Program-made: the position numbers and the translations under genes
Assembly: GCF_017086445.1 (NCBI RefSeq)
Contig: NZ_CP070968.1
Span: 682,001-746,000, forward strand
DNA length: 64,000 nt
Direction: 5' to 3'
Source: Brevundimonas fontaquae
Lineage (GTDB): Bacteria > Pseudomonadota > Alphaproteobacteria > Caulobacterales > Caulobacteraceae
The notes under the pieces: model-generated
Databases searched by the model: none
What the model was told of the DNA's origin: nothing
What the model saw: the letters and a program-made list of their open reading frames with translations, nothing else
In this document: positions 32,529-40,498 of the stretch, in pieces
How the letters are laid out: every line of letters begins with the position of its first letter
Position numbering within the stretch: position 1 is the first letter of the stretch

Positions 32529-34064
32529 CTATGGATCGGCGGCGGTAATCGCCGCGTGGCCCAGGTGAGCGGCCAGGAAGTCCGTGAACGGGCCGATGTC
32601 GCCAAAGGTGCTCGCGGCTTCCAGAGCGGCCATGTAGTCGGCCCTCGATTGTTTCGGAATGACCGTCCAGGGGTAGCCCCCAGCCGCCATCATCACATTC
32701 ATCAGGAAGCGACCGGTCCGGCCATTACCGTCGAAATACGGGTGGATGTAGACATAGATGAAATGGCCCAGGACGATGCGCACTGCCGGGTCCGGCTCTT
32801 CCGTCAACAGGGTGAAGAATGCTGGCATGGCGTCACGCACCGCGTCAGCGTTCAGGGGGACGTGTCGAGAGCCCTTGAGATAGACGGGTCCGTTTCGATA
32901 ACCGGCCAGATTCTCGGGCCGCAATAATCCCGCGACGATCTTCGGGGCGAACATTTCCCGGTACCAGCGTTGATGGTCCCTGTCCGCGACAGCCCCGGGA
33001 TTGGCGCCGCCAACGACCTCGCGCACGCTTTCGCGGACCGCTTGGAACGCTTGCCAATACCCTCGGGCCGCCAGGGCATCCTCCATCCGGCGGTCGTCCG
33101 GATCGGCCTGCGGCGTCCACTGACCCGAGCGTACCCGTTCGATAAGTTCCGGGCTGACGGTGTAGCCCTCGATCGAAAGCGAGTGATAGGCGTCCGTCAC
33201 ATAGAGACCGTCGACCTCGGCGAGATACGCGTCGATGTCATTGACCTGCGAGGCCGGCTGCGGAAACCGTCCGATGACGGCTTCGCGCATCTGGGCCCAC
33301 ATCGTGCGAATACGATGCACATAGGGCGACCGGTCCCGTTGATAGGGGATGCGGGCGCGCTCCCGGAAAGGATCCGTCTCGCGGACCTCATAGCCGGCGG
33401 TTCGCATCGTCTCCAGAATGTCCTGCGCCTCGCGATCGCGGCCGATGTTGCGAAAGGCCCCGGCCAGGCGTCCGGCGACGACGCTGTGGCCTCCCGCCAG
33501 GAGTCGGGTCAGAAGTTCAGAGGCGTCGCCCAGAGTGGAAAGAACGGTGCGTGCTTCAAGGGGATTCTGCTCGAAGAAGACGGCTTGAGCGAGGATCAGG
33601 GCGGCCGCGGGTCGGTATATTCGGAGACCTTGCCATTCGACCATGTCGGCGGCGTCGGGGAGAACGGCCTTGGTCTCGAACAGGGACGTCCCGTGCAGGA
33701 AGGTGGTGGGTTGATTGTTCGCAGCAGGCGATCGCACCAGGAGTTGGGTCGGAGCCACGGTATCGCCGGCCTGGAGCCTGAGGGATTGCTCCGCGCTGAG
33801 GATCCAGTCCGAACCGAAGCGGCCCTCGAGATAGTCCCGGCAGAAACCCCAGAAGGCGGCGTACCAGCTCGTGGTGTCGCCCGGACGTTCGCCGGGATGG
33901 CTCGCGACGTACCAGCCCTTGATGACGGGTTGCAGGAACTGGTTCTTCAGCAGTACCTCCCGTGTCGATCGCGTCAGGTCTGCGGACGGAATAGCGACCT
34001 GACCGCGCTCCTGTAGCGTTCTCAGGGTTTCTAGGGCCGCGGCCAGCTTTTCGTTCGGCGTCAT
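32529..34064 (-). CDS. Second Fic-family protein with AbiEi-like N-terminal domain
   Basis: The product has 511 residues. Residues 1-140 are AbiEi-like (wHTH-like start, PVIKGWYVASHPGERPGDT, DWILSAEQSLRLQAGD, TSLFETKAVLP). The C-terminal Fic domain carries HPYFDGNGRTGR at 441-452, and the inhibitory helix motif S295-x3-E299-G lies in the same chain. This makes it a self-inhibited AMP transferase of the same design as the product of 11083-12579, but the sequences are far from identical. It diverges from the nuclease gene across a control region with 24-bp iterons. Confidence 0.88.
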   Translation of the reverse strand: MTPNEKLAAALETLRTLQERGQVAIPSADLTRSTREVLLKNQFLQPVIKGWYVASHPGERPGDTTSWYAAFWGFCRDYLEGRFGSDWILSAEQSLRLQAGDTVAPTQLLVRSPAANNQPTTFLHGTSLFETKAVLPDAADMVEWQGLRIYRPAAALILAQAVFFEQNPLEARTVLSTLGDASELLTRLLAGGHSVVAGRLAGAFRNIGRDREAQDILETMRTAGYEVRETDPFRERARIPYQRDRSPYVHRIRTMWAQMREAVIGRFPQPASQVNDIDAYLAEVDGLYVTDAYHSLSIEGYTVSPELIERVRSGQWTPQADPDDRRMEDALAARGYWQAFQAVRESVREVVGGANPGAVADRDHQRWYREMFAPKIVAGLLRPENLAGYRNGPVYLKGSRHVPLNADAVRDAMPAFFTLLTEEPDPAVRIVLGHFIYVYIHPYFDGNGRTGRFLMNVMMAAGGYPWTVIPKQSRADYMAALEAASTFGDIGPFTDFLAAHLGHAAITAADP

Positions 34065-34114
34065 ACAGGACTCTTTTCAGCCGCTTGGATCTCGTCCTGC
34101 GCTGTACGTGAGCG

Positions 34115-34210
34115 AGTTTATCGGGACGTACTTACGCTAGTTTATCGTGACGAACGTATCATAGTTTTTCGTGCCGTGCGTTATTTAGTATTTTGCGCCA
34201 ATCGGATATC
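34115..34210. repeat. Phased direct repeats (24-bp period) in the Fic / nuclease divergent control region
   Basis: Repeats start at 34115, 34139 and 34163, each exactly 24 bp apart: AGTTTATCGGGACGTAC, AGTTTATCGTGACGAACG and AGTTTTTCGTGCCGTGCG. A weaker fourth copy AGTATTTTGCGCC begins at 34187 in the same phase. The array fills the AT-rich gap between the Fic start (34064) and the nuclease start (34283). It probably forms a cooperative binding site for the AbiEi-like domain of the Fic protein or another regulator. Confidence 0.75.
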
Positions 34211-34282
34211 AATCTCGTATGGCGGTCGTTGTATGCATTACAAAAACCAACTCAACCTGCCGTCACATCCCAGGTACTTCGC

Positions 34283-35152
34283 ATGACGACTCTGACAGGC
34301 CTCGAGACGAAGATGGCGCTCGAACTGTTCGAGTCCGGCGGGCACGTACTCGACTTCACCAACGCCACATACGCCGCGTTCTTCCGCTCGGAAGTCGGGA
34401 TCGACATCTACGACGACGCTTATGCGATCTATGGAACATCGAAGGGGAAGCGCCTGAGAGCCTTCCTGGAAAAGGCCCAGCCTGAAGGCATACGGAAGAT
34501 ACTGGTGTCGCTGTGGGGCTATCGACAGATGACGTTGCGGATCAGCGGTGAGGCTGATCCGTTGATGGATTTTGGGACGGACCTGTCGGCCTTGATCGTG
34601 CGGCTCGGCGGTGAGCCGTTGACCCTGTCCCCAGTGCCGACACGCTCGGCATCGGAGGCAGAGGATGCCGTTGATCATGCCGCGCTGATGACGAGCCTCC
34701 GTGAGATAATGACTTTGGCCCCCCATCCCCGTGGCTTCGCTATCGAAAAATTCCTGAAAGGCATGTTCAACGCCTGGCGGCTCGATGCGCGCAAGGCGTT
34801 CAAGATCGTCGGTGAACAGATCGACGGCAGCTTTCAACTTGGCGACGCCACCGTGCTGCTCGAAGCCAAATGGCAGAACCACCCTGTCGAACTAATCAGT
34901 CTGCAAGGCTTTCAGGGCCGGTTGGAGGACCGACCCATATGGACGCGGGGCCTTTTCATCAGCTACGGCGGGTTTTCCGTCGAGGCGCTTCAGCGTTTCC
35001 AGACTAGGCGAGTCGTCCTGATGGACGGCCTCGACCTTCATGACCTTCTCGACAGGAAGCTTTCGCTGAAGGACGTGATCACCGCCAAGAGCCGCCGGGC
35101 GTCCGAGACGGGCCAGGGTTATGTCCCGGTTCGAGACCTGTTCCCAGGCTGA
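34283..35152 (+). CDS. Mrr-like PD-(D/E)XK nuclease, single-gene
   Basis: The product has 289 residues from the ATG at 34283. The frame is open to 34193, but that part runs through the repeat array and promoter. The C-terminal domain carries the nuclease pattern GFAIEKFLKGMFNAW, EQIDGSF (D181) and VLLEAKW (E194, K196), the core D...ExK of Mrr-type restriction enzymes. FISYGGFSVEAL follows. The N-terminal part (LELFESGGHVLDFTN, YAIYGTSKGKRLRAFLE) may sense or regulate. It could be a stand-alone type IV-like restriction enzyme or an effector. Confidence 0.8.
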   Translation: MTTLTGLETKMALELFESGGHVLDFTNATYAAFFRSEVGIDIYDDAYAIYGTSKGKRLRAFLEKAQPEGIRKILVSLWGYRQMTLRISGEADPLMDFGTDLSALIVRLGGEPLTLSPVPTRSASEAEDAVDHAALMTSLREIMTLAPHPRGFAIEKFLKGMFNAWRLDARKAFKIVGEQIDGSFQLGDATVLLEAKWQNHPVELISLQGFQGRLEDRPIWTRGLFISYGGFSVEALQRFQTRRVVLMDGLDLHDLLDRKLSLKDVITAKSRRASETGQGYVPVRDLFPG

Positions 35153-35317
35153 GCGGGCAGGTCGGCGATCTGCCTCAGCCCGAGTGATAACTGCCGAGGA
35201 CCAGTTGGTTTGGTATTTAGCGTATTGGAACACCCTGGGTGCCCTAAAAGCACCCTCGATCAAACTGGCTCAGCTTCACTTTGGACTGATGTCGCAGTCA
35301 GGTGGTCGTCCCCGACA

Positions 35318-36607
35318 TCAAATTTTGGGACTGAATCGCTCCCCGATCCGCTCCGCCAGCGCCCGAACCGGATCGTCGCTCAGATGGGCATACCGTTCCG
35401 TGGCGCGACTGTTGGCGTGTCCCAGCGCCTTGCCGATCATCGGGAGACTGGCCCCGTCTGCCAAGGCGAAGCTTGCGAAACTGTGGCGTAGGTCGTGGAT
35501 GCGGACGCCCTCGAGTCCCGCCTTTGGCAGCACCTTGTCGCGCCAGATCTTCGGCTCCGACGTCGCATAGCCACTGTCGCCTTTCGATGCAGGGAAGACG
35601 AATTGGCTTCGATCGCGATTCCTGTGCAGGCGTTCGAGAATGCGAAACGCCACATCATTGAGTGAGATGCGGCGGTCGCCCGTACGGCCTCCAGCTTTCG
35701 TCCGACTGGGCGGCAGGACGAGGCGGCGGCGGTCGAAATCCACCTCCGTCCACCGCAGTCCGGCGATCTCGTTGCGCCTGGCTCCGGTGAGCAAGAGGAG
35801 CCGAAACACGGCGCCTTGCCGTTCGGAGAGGGTCTTTTCCGCCTCTAGAGCATCGAGCGCGGTGATCAGGGCCTGGGCCTGGGACTCAGAGAGAAAGCGC
35901 TCGACGGCAGGCCGTATCTCGCGCTTGACCTTGGCGCACGGATTTGGACCCGCGAAATGACCCTTGTCGATCGCCCAGTTGAAGGTCGCTCGCAGGGTAG
36001 AATAGGTCCGGTCGGCGATCCCGGCTCCACCCTTGACGATGGATCGACCCCGGCGGACCGTCCTGACGTCGCGGGCAGTCTTTCCGGCTGTGATCGACCG
36101 GATCATGCCGGTGATGTGGTCCCGCGTGACGGTCTCGAGCACCATCTTTCCCAGAAGGGGAACGACGTGGCGCTCGAGATTGGTGCGATCTACCGCCCAG
36201 GTCGCCTCGCGCTTGGTCGGCTTATCGTTCGGCCCCTTCTCGAGATAGAGCTCAACCATGCCTTTGACCGTGAGGCCAACGATCCTGCGGCGCGCTTCGC
36301 CGGGGTCGATGCCGCGGCGCGCATCGACAACGACGGACGCTGCCTCCCTGCGCGCACGTTCGGCAGTCAGTTTGTCCGGCCCATCACCGAACTCGCCAAG
36401 TGTCAGCCAGCGCTGGATGCCGCGAACTCGATATTTGATGGCGAAGATTCTGCGGACGGCCCGAGCGGCATGTCCCTGCTTGGTCTCGGTGCCGGGATAG
36501 ATTCGAACACAGAACCCTGCGATCTCGCTATCCCAAATTCGACCTTCACCCGTCTCTGGAACGGGCGCGCTCTCAACCACGCGTTTGGTGAGTTTTTGCT
36601 TTGTCAT
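35318..36607 (-). CDS. int: Tyrosine integrase of the ICE
   Basis: The product has 429 residues. It has an N-terminal DUF4102-type arm-binding domain (DSEIAGFCVRI, TLGEFGDG) and a SAM-like core domain at about 115-215. The catalytic domain holds R277 (TGARRNE), H371-x2-R374 (HDLRHSF), H397 (LGHANSRATERY) and the nucleophile Y406. Integrases of this family insert elements into tRNA 3' ends, and a tRNA-Gly fragment lies 168 nt upstream of its start. It reads away from the att site. A 7-bp inverted repeat lies 6 nt before its ATG. Confidence 0.96.
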   Translation of the reverse strand: MTKQKLTKRVVESAPVPETGEGRIWDSEIAGFCVRIYPGTETKQGHAARAVRRIFAIKYRVRGIQRWLTLGEFGDGPDKLTAERARREAASVVVDARRGIDPGEARRRIVGLTVKGMVELYLEKGPNDKPTKREATWAVDRTNLERHVVPLLGKMVLETVTRDHITGMIRSITAGKTARDVRTVRRGRSIVKGGAGIADRTYSTLRATFNWAIDKGHFAGPNPCAKVKREIRPAVERFLSESQAQALITALDALEAEKTLSERQGAVFRLLLLTGARRNEIAGLRWTEVDFDRRRLVLPPSRTKAGGRTGDRRISLNDVAFRILERLHRNRDRSQFVFPASKGDSGYATSEPKIWRDKVLPKAGLEGVRIHDLRHSFASFALADGASLPMIGKALGHANSRATERYAHLSDDPVRALAERIGERFSPKI

Positions 36608-36613
36608 GGCGAT

Positions 36614-36699
36614 GGAAATCTACCCCGATTTCCGAGCCACCGCTACCACTCCGCTACCAACTCAAACGAAACCGGACGAAACCCTCCGTAACCGGACGA
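36614..36699. promoter_or_regulatory. Repeats between integrase and att site: operator plus candidate arm-type sites
   Basis: GGAAATC (36614-36620) and GATTTCC (36627-36633) form a perfect inverted repeat directly upstream of the integrase start. Next come two pairs of direct repeats: CCGCTACCA at 36640 and 36651 (11 bp apart), and AACCGGACGAA at 36669 and 36689 (20 bp apart). Both spacings are close to whole helical turns, as for arm-binding sites of tyrosine integrases. The following 75 bases are AT-rich and gene-free. Confidence 0.55.
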
Positions 36700-36775
36700 A
36701 CAATAAAACCTATAACAATCAAACGCTAAACCGATTTCTGAAACTTCCTGAAAAGCCCGGAAATACGGTTTTAGG

Positions 36776-36823
36776 ACCTTGCCAAGGTTGGGGTCGAGAG
36801 TTCGAATCTCTTCGCCCGCTCCA
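36776..36823 (+). other. att site: 3' part of tRNA-Gly(GCC)
   Basis: Starting in the anticodon stem, the sequence reads ACCTTGCCAAGGT (anticodon GCC at 36781-36783). Then come a T-arm GAGAG-TTCGAAT-CTCTT, the 3' acceptor strand CGCCCGC, discriminator T, and an encoded CCA at 36821-36823. The 5' half of the tRNA is absent; the bases to the left are element DNA. This is the right-hand copy of the crossover repeat. The functional tRNA should have been rebuilt at the left end, beyond the window. Confidence 0.9.
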
Positions 36824-36843
36824 AGTCGAGACGACGAAAATCA

Positions 36844-36877
36844 GGGGCCTGTCGGTTGCGACAGGCCCCGATTTTTT
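36844..36877 (+). terminator. Rho-independent terminator, originally of tRNA-Gly
   Basis: An 11-bp perfect stem (GGGGCCTGTCG at 36844-36854, CGACAGGCCCC at 36859-36869) with a GTTG loop is followed by GA and six T. It lies 20 nt behind the tRNA 3' fragment and was probably the terminator of the tRNA before the element inserted. Confidence 0.88.
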
Positions 36878-36897
36878 GCCCGCTGCCTGAGAAGTTT

Positions 36898-37362
36898 TCA
36901 GATCAGTCCGGCGGCGAGCGTCAGCACGCCCAGACCGATCGACAGCGGCGCCCGCAGCGCCAGCCAGCCCTCGGGCGTCAGACCCGCCGCCTTCAGCTTC
37001 AGATCGACCAGAACGCTGGCGGCGATGAAGACGCCCAGCAAAATCAGAGACGCGGCCGGGTCGGAACCCGCCGCCCAAACGACGCTGGTCGCCAGCGCGA
37101 GAAGCGAGGGCGCCACAGACGCGATCCAGACCCATTTGGGCGCCTTCAGGCCCGTCGCGGCCGCCAGTCCCCACCACACGCCGCCCAGGAAGCTGAAGAT
37201 CAGCGCGGCGTAGGCATAGGCCAGGCCGAGGGCGGCGGTCTGCTGGTCCGCGTCGCCTGCAAGAAGGACGACGACCGCCGCCGCCTGGGGCAGCAGGCCG
37301 GCGAAACCCAGAACGCGGGCGAGCGGCGGCAAGCGATGTCGGCCGGTGGGTTCAATCGTCAT
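36898..37362 (-). CDS. DUF3429 membrane protein
   Basis: This 154-residue protein has about five hydrophobic segments (VLGFAGLLPQAAAVVVLLAG, AYAALIFSFLGGVWWGLA, WIASVAPSLLALATSVVW and two more). The FSFLGGVWWG box is characteristic of the DUF3429 family of inner-membrane proteins. Function is unknown. It is the first chromosomal gene outside the ICE and is divergent from the DCC oxidoreductase gene. Confidence 0.85.
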   Translation of the reverse strand: MTIEPTGRHRLPPLARVLGFAGLLPQAAAVVVLLAGDADQQTAALGLAYAYAALIFSFLGGVWWGLAAATGLKAPKWVWIASVAPSLLALATSVVWAAGSDPAASLILLGVFIAASVLVDLKLKAAGLTPEGWLALRAPLSIGLGVLTLAAGLI

Positions 37363-37457
37363 CGGACACCTGTCGAGGCGGGTTGCGATCCAGACTGTAG
37401 AGGACGCCCGTATAGGATGGCGAGCCCGTTCGCCGTCGCCGAGAGCCTTCGACCGTC

Positions 37458-37883
37458 ATGACCCCCTTGCTTGTCTGGTACGATGGCGGCTGTCCCCTGT
37501 GCCGACGCGAGATCGCCCTGATGCGGCGGCTGGATCGGCGCGGCGCGATCCGATTCGTCGATGTGTCGGACGGTCAAGCAAGCTGCCCGCTGGATCGCGA
37601 GACTCTGCTGGCGCGATTTCACGCGACGGAAAACGGAAGGCTGCTGTCGGGCGCGGCGGCTTTTGCGGCGATGTGGCGGGCCATACCGCTGTTGCGCCCG
37701 CTGGGCCTGGCCGCACGCATCCCTTGGGTTCTTGCGGCGTTGGAGAGAGCGTACCGGGTGTTTCTGCGCCTGCGTCCCGACTTCAGTCTCTCGCTCGCAA
37801 ATGGGCCCGGTGATGGGAATAACGCATGTCCGTGCTTAGGCTGGTGCTGGGCGATCAGCTGTCGGACGACCTGTCGGCGCTGA
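37458..37883 (+). CDS. DCC-family thiol-disulfide oxidoreductase (DUF393)
   Basis: This 141-residue protein begins LLVWYDGGCPLCRREI, the DxxCxxC motif that names the DCC family, and contains IRFVDVSD. The thioredoxin-like fold suggests a redox role, but no substrate is known. The final 58 nt overlap the photolyase gene in another frame. The tail (NNACPCLGWCWAISCRTTCRR) is Cys-rich only because of that shared sequence. DCC genes often neighbour photolyase genes. Confidence 0.85.
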   Translation: MTPLLVWYDGGCPLCRREIALMRRLDRRGAIRFVDVSDGQASCPLDRETLLARFHATENGRLLSGAAAFAAMWRAIPLLRPLGLAARIPWVLAALERAYRVFLRLRPDFSLSLANGPGDGNNACPCLGWCWAISCRTTCRR

Positions 37884-39364
37884 AGGATCTGAACCCGGAC
37901 GTCGATACGGTTCTGATGGCCGAGGTTCGCGACGAGGCGACCTATGTTCGGCATCACCAGCAGAAGCTGGCCCTGGTCTTCGCCGCCATGCGCAATCATG
38001 CCGAGCGGCTGAAGGGGCGGGGCGTCAATGTGCGCTATGTGCGGATCGACGATGCGGACAACAGCGGCTCGATCACCGGCGAACTGGCCCGGGCGCTGGA
38101 CGACGGCGCCCATGAGGCGGTGGTGATGACCGAATGCGGCGAATGGCGGCTGGCCGAGCATCTGGCCGCCTTTGCGGAAGGGGCGGGGCTGCCGGTCGAG
38201 ATTCGCGAGGATCGCCGCTTCATCAGCAGCCACGACCGTTTCCGTCGCTGGGCCTCGGGCAAGTCGCAGCTGCGCATGGAGTTCTTCTATCGCGAGATGC
38301 GCCGCGAGACCGGCATCCTGATGGACGGCGATCAGCCGGAGGGCGGGCGCTGGAACTATGACGCCGAGAACCGCAAGAAGCTGGCCAAGGGCGTGACCCC
38401 GCCCGATCGCCTGCTCATCCCGCCCAACGCCGTGGCGCGCGAGGCGATGGGGGATGTGGAGCGGCTGTTCGGCGACCATTTCGGATCGCTGGACGGGTTC
38501 GGCTGGGCCACGACGGCGGAGGAGGCGGAAGCTTCGCTGAAGCACTTCCTGAAGGATGTCCTGCCCTCATTCGGGGACTGGCAGGATGCGATGGCGGAGG
38601 GTCAGCCGTGGATGTGGCACGGGCTGATCTCGACCTCCATCAACCTGGGCCTGCTGGACCCGCTGGATGTCTGCAAGCGCGCCGAGGCGGTCTATCGGGC
38701 GGGCAAGGCGCCGCTGAATGCGGTCGAAGGCTTCATCCGGCAAATTCTGGGATGGCGCGAGTTCGTGCGCGGCATCTACTGGTTGAAGGCGCCGGAGTAT
38801 CGGGCGCGCAACTTCCTGGATGCGGACCGCAAGCTGCCCTGGTTCTACTGGTCCGGCGAGACCGACATGGCCTGTGTCGCCGACGTGGTGAAGACCACGC
38901 GCGACAACGCTTACGCTCACCATATCCAGCGGCTGATGGTGACCGGCAATCTGGCCTTGCTGCTGGGCGTACACCCCGATCAGGTCGATGACTGGTACAT
39001 GTGCGTCTATGCCGACGCCTATGAATGGGTGGAGATGCCCAATACGCGGGGCATGGCCCTGTTTGCCGACGGGGGCATCGTGGGGTCCAAACCCTATGCG
39101 GCCTCGGGGGCCTACATCGACCGGATGAGCGACTATTGCGGGGCGTGTCGCTATGACGTGAAGAGCAAGAGCGGCGACGCGGCCTGCCCGTTCAACCGCC
39201 TGTACTGGGGCTTTCTGGAGCGCAATCGCGGCCGGCTGCGGGACAATGTGCGGCTGGCCATGCCCTACCGCACGCTGGAGAAGTTCGGAGAGGCCAAGCG
39301 CAAAGCCCTGGCGGCCGAGGCGGAGGCCTGCCGCACCCTTCTTGGGGCAGCGCCTATGGAGTGA
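37826..39364 (+). CDS. phrB: FeS-type bacterial (6-4) photolyase / cryptochrome (PhrB-like)
   Basis: The product has 512 residues. The N-terminal alpha/beta domain starts LRLVLGDQLS and the C-terminal FAD domain holds GFIRQILGWREFVRGIYW and WYMCVYADAYEWVEMPN. Four cysteines at 350, 438, 441 and 454 lie where Agrobacterium PhrB binds its [4Fe-4S] cluster, so the cluster should be present. The family repairs UV (6-4) photoproducts with light, using FAD and a lumazine-type antenna. It is translationally coupled to the upstream DCC gene by a 58-nt overlap. Confidence 0.92.
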   Translation: MSVLRLVLGDQLSDDLSALKDLNPDVDTVLMAEVRDEATYVRHHQQKLALVFAAMRNHAERLKGRGVNVRYVRIDDADNSGSITGELARALDDGAHEAVVMTECGEWRLAEHLAAFAEGAGLPVEIREDRRFISSHDRFRRWASGKSQLRMEFFYREMRRETGILMDGDQPEGGRWNYDAENRKKLAKGVTPPDRLLIPPNAVAREAMGDVERLFGDHFGSLDGFGWATTAEEAEASLKHFLKDVLPSFGDWQDAMAEGQPWMWHGLISTSINLGLLDPLDVCKRAEAVYRAGKAPLNAVEGFIRQILGWREFVRGIYWLKAPEYRARNFLDADRKLPWFYWSGETDMACVADVVKTTRDNAYAHHIQRLMVTGNLALLLGVHPDQVDDWYMCVYADAYEWVEMPNTRGMALFADGGIVGSKPYAASGAYIDRMSDYCGACRYDVKSKSGDAACPFNRLYWGFLERNRGRLRDNVRLAMPYRTLEKFGEAKRKALAAEAEACRTLLGAAPME

Positions 39365-39418
39365 CTGTGGAACCTTGGCCGACCATCTGGATTTGATGGC
39401 CAATCTGTTTCACCATTC

Positions 39419-40189
39419 ATGAGGTCCGCCGTGAGTCTTCGCCACCGTTCCGCCCTTCTTCTCGCCGCCGCCGCCGCTGCGGCCTCCACGCTGTCCGCCT
39501 GCGCCTACAACGAGGCCCTGGGTCGCAATCAGCTGTTGCTGGTTGACAACGCCGCCCTGTCCCAGCAGTCCGCAGCCGCCTGGCGCGAGGCGGTGGCGAA
39601 GCCCGGCGTCAAGACGACCGGCGCACAGGTGGACCGCATTCGCCGCGTCGGCGATCGGCTGGTGCAGGCGGCGGGCCTGGGTAATCGAACATGGGATTAT
39701 GCGGTCTTCCCCGCGACCAGCCCCAACGCCTTCGTCCTGCCGTCGGGGCAGATCGGCGTGACCGACAGCCTGTTGGCCCTGGTCCAGAATGACGATCAGC
39801 TGGCCTCGGTGATCGGTCACGAAATCGCGCACGTCGTCGCCAACCACGCCGCCGAGCGCGCGTCGAGCAAGGCGGCGGCCGGTCTGGGCTTGGCGGCCGT
39901 CGGCGGCGCGGCCGGGCGCTATGGGGACGCGGTCAACGCCTACGGCGGTCTGGCGGCCCAGTACGGGCTGCTGCTGCCCTATTCGCGTCGTGACGAGCTG
40001 GAGGCCGACCGTCTGGGCGTCGATTATATGGCGCGCGCCGGCTTCAAGCCGTCGGAGGCCGTGGCGCTATGGCGACTGATGGCGTCGCAACGTCAGGGCA
40101 ACATCCCGCAGTTCGCCTCGACACACCCTTCCGATGCGGCGCGGATCGAAGCGCTGCAGCAGTACATCGCCAGCCGCGGCTGGAACTGA
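39419..40189 (+). CDS. M48-family metalloprotease lipoprotein
   Basis: The product has 256 residues. The signal peptide ends in STLSAC with the lipid-modified Cys at about 27. The zinc motif HEIAHVVANH (HExxH) is at about 138, with the third ligand in the following DELEADRLGVDYMARAG box (E of ELEAD). Such outer-membrane or periplasmic proteases (LoiP/BepA-like) clear misfolded envelope proteins. It starts 54 nt after the photolyase and may be co-transcribed. Confidence 0.9.
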   Translation: MRSAVSLRHRSALLLAAAAAAASTLSACAYNEALGRNQLLLVDNAALSQQSAAAWREAVAKPGVKTTGAQVDRIRRVGDRLVQAAGLGNRTWDYAVFPATSPNAFVLPSGQIGVTDSLLALVQNDDQLASVIGHEIAHVVANHAAERASSKAAAGLGLAAVGGAAGRYGDAVNAYGGLAAQYGLLLPYSRRDELEADRLGVDYMARAGFKPSEAVALWRLMASQRQGNIPQFASTHPSDAARIEALQQYIASRGWN

Positions 40190-40453
40190 TCAGACCCGGA
40201 TGTCGAGGTAGGAGCCGGGCCGCAGGATACGCGGCTCCTCCCTCTGTGGCGGAGCCGCCGGCGCCTCGACGGGGCGGGCCGGGTTGGCGGTGCGGATCGT
40301 GGACATGACGGCGGCGGCCGGGACCGGCGGCTTCGGCGCCGCCGTCTGATCCATGGCTGCGCGGAAGAAGGCGGCCTGAGCGCTGCGGGCGCTCGGCAGA
40401 TCAAGGCCCTGGGCGGGCGTGTTCAGCGGCAGGCCGGGACGAATCGCGCTCAT
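40190..40453 (-). CDS. Small hypothetical protein
   Basis: This 87-residue, Pro/Ala-rich, basic protein (RSAQAAFFRAAMDQTAAPKP, ending PGSYLDIRV) has no recognised domain. Its stop directly abuts the M48 protease stop on the other strand (adjacent, not overlapping). Codon use is like its neighbours and the C-terminal PGSYLDIRV looks conserved in style, so I keep it. A flagellar or motility context is conceivable but not shown. Confidence 0.5.
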   Translation of the reverse strand: MSAIRPGLPLNTPAQGLDLPSARSAQAAFFRAAMDQTAAPKPPVPAAAVMSTIRTANPARPVEAPAAPPQREEPRILRPGSYLDIRV

Positions 40454-40498
40454 ACCGACATGGTTAACGGAAACCCTCGAAAAAGGGTTAACGCGGCC

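Larger units (their letters stand above)
1..36823. mobile_element. Integrative and conjugative element, right-hand part (left end outside window)
   Basis: A Trb-type type IV secretion operon, a coupling protein, an AlpA-like regulator and a tyrosine integrase lie on one side of a truncated tRNA-Gly(GCC) 3' end at 36776-36823. Everything to the right of it is housekeeping chromosome. The relaxase, partition/replication genes and the left attachment site are not in the window, so at least 36.8 kb belongs to the element. Cargo sits in two places: between trbB and trbC, and between the AlpA-like gene and the integrase. The gene order resembles the Trb modules of Tn4371-like elements, but I cannot assign a named family. 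Confidence 0.93.

Noticed and set aside
34115..34210. CRISPR array
   Set aside because: Repeats are 24 bp in period with no unique spacers and no cas genes; they fit iterons or an operator instead.
36776..36823. Functional tRNA-Gly gene
   Set aside because: The 5' acceptor strand, D-arm and most of the anticodon stem are missing, so it is only an att fragment.
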